A DNA stretch of 64,000 nt from Neospora caninum Liverpool. Lineage: Eukaryota > Apicomplexa > Conoidasida > Eucoccidiorida > Sarcocystidae. Position 1 is the stretch's first letter; every line of letters begins with the position of its first letter. Shown in pieces: positions 63,655 to 64,000 of this stretch. The stretch covers positions 3,275,348-3,339,347 of the forward strand of contig NC_018392.1 of assembly GCF_000208865.1 (NCBI RefSeq), in the 5' to 3' direction. The notes beneath the pieces are model-generated. The model was given only the letters and a program-made list of their open reading frames with translations, searched no databases and had not been told where the DNA came from. A program made the position numbers and the translations under genes.

Positions 63655-64000
63655 GTTGACCGGAGTCACCTTGAGTGCCAGCGCCGAGATGCTGGTGGTG
63701 TTCACGGGGTGAGACGCGTGTCGCATGTGTGCCATGCACTTGAGTTGTCTCGAACCGCGTGCGCTGCGTATTGATTTGGGGTGTGACTTGCGCCAATTGA
63801 GGTGGCTGAGGCATAGGGATGTTTGCCTTCTAGCCGAGTTCATGGTGAGCTTCGCGCAAGGATGTCGCGCATGTCTCAACTCGAGGCGTGGGTGCTGGAC
63901 TGTGGTCTTGATACACAGGCTGTAGGCGGATCCGGGGCGTCGTGAGGGCACCGCGAGAGGGGGGGCACGGAACAGTGAGAGGCGGCAGATTCGGCCTCTC
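63655..64000 (+). repeat. Tandem unit 3, start (runs off the window)
   Basis: The first 346 bases repeat 60246-60591 almost perfectly, so the array continues beyond the window. Confidence 0.9.

Larger units (their letters stand above)
31100..64000 (+). repeat. Subtelomere-like higher-order satellite region
   Basis: Most of the stretches I compared here align with at least one other part of the region, always head to tail. A loose motif marks the monomers: TTCAG or TGCAG, then CT, a G-rich spacer, then GTAKGC. Examples start at 32059, 35575, 35887, 41743, 53242, 56674, 57981, 58275, 59374 and 59667. Neighbouring marks are 293-312 bases apart where no insertion intervenes. A second landmark, CAGGCTGTARG, appears near 31527, 35029, 38092, 54166, 57480, 60505 and 63914. 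No gene, tRNA, rRNA gene or telomere repeat was recognised. The monomer length recalls the roughly 350-bp satellite family known from Toxoplasma and Neospora, but I cannot test identity. Confidence 0.75.

Noticed and set aside
31100..64000. CRISPR array
   Set aside because: The repeats are long, diverged and eukaryotic in context. There is no short-repeat/spacer pattern and no cas gene.
60000..64000. Telomere repeats (TTTAGGG)
   Set aside because: No run of the heptamer was seen. The window ends inside a tandem unit.

Overview
The window looks like nuclear DNA of a coccidian apicomplexan, most likely a sarcocystid of the Toxoplasma/Neospora/Hammondia type. The evidence is GC near 50-53 %, genes cut by several introns with plain GT..AG borders and pyrimidine-rich acceptors, long low-complexity serine/arginine/glutamate-rich stretches fused to compact conserved domains, and a small gene combining a hydrophobic leader, one membrane span and the string RRLAE, which matches the TEXEL cleavage motif of Toxoplasma exported and dense-granule proteins. 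The species cannot be fixed from the sequence alone.

The left half (1-30.1 kb) is ordinary gene territory. In order: an unidentified 3' coding end (1-237, +); the last five exons of the RNA polymerase I largest subunit (1432-4727, +); a non-coding stretch; a P-type (PHO80-like) cyclin with a very long disordered N-terminus and possibly a further 3' exon (7560-10602, perhaps to 12033, +); a dynein light chain of the LC8 family (15500-15875, +, first exon not found); a large minus-strand SUMO E3 ligase with PHD, PINIT and SP-RING parts as in plant SIZ1 (17411-24490); and a two-exon candidate secretory protein (29086-30030, +). These genes do not form a pathway or operon. They are independent eukaryotic units, and exon phases were checked by hand at most junctions.

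The right half (about 31.1-64.0 kb) has no convincing gene. It is a head-to-tail, subtelomere-like satellite landscape in which every copy I could align has the same orientation. A loose motif of the form TTCAG-CT-n-GAG-n-GTAKGC recurs at about 295-330 bp. Above that level are higher-order units of about 3.0-3.5 kb: 31.1-34.3 versus 34.6-37.4 kb, and 57.2, 60.2 and 63.7 kb, running off the window end. Between 40 and 50.6 kb there is a mosaic of near-identical modules, called D, E, F and G here, in the order D-G-E-F-E-D-(gap)-E-F-E-(gap)-G. Two AT-rich islands of about 385-390 bp are each present in one unit and absent from its neighbour, so they are insertions. The plus strand here is G/T-rich and the minus strand C/A-rich, which explains the spurious long minus-strand open frames.

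The most interesting items are the RRLAE-bearing candidate secretory protein next to the repeat border, the SIZ1-like ligase with a possibly acylated start, and the nested satellite architecture with insertion islands.
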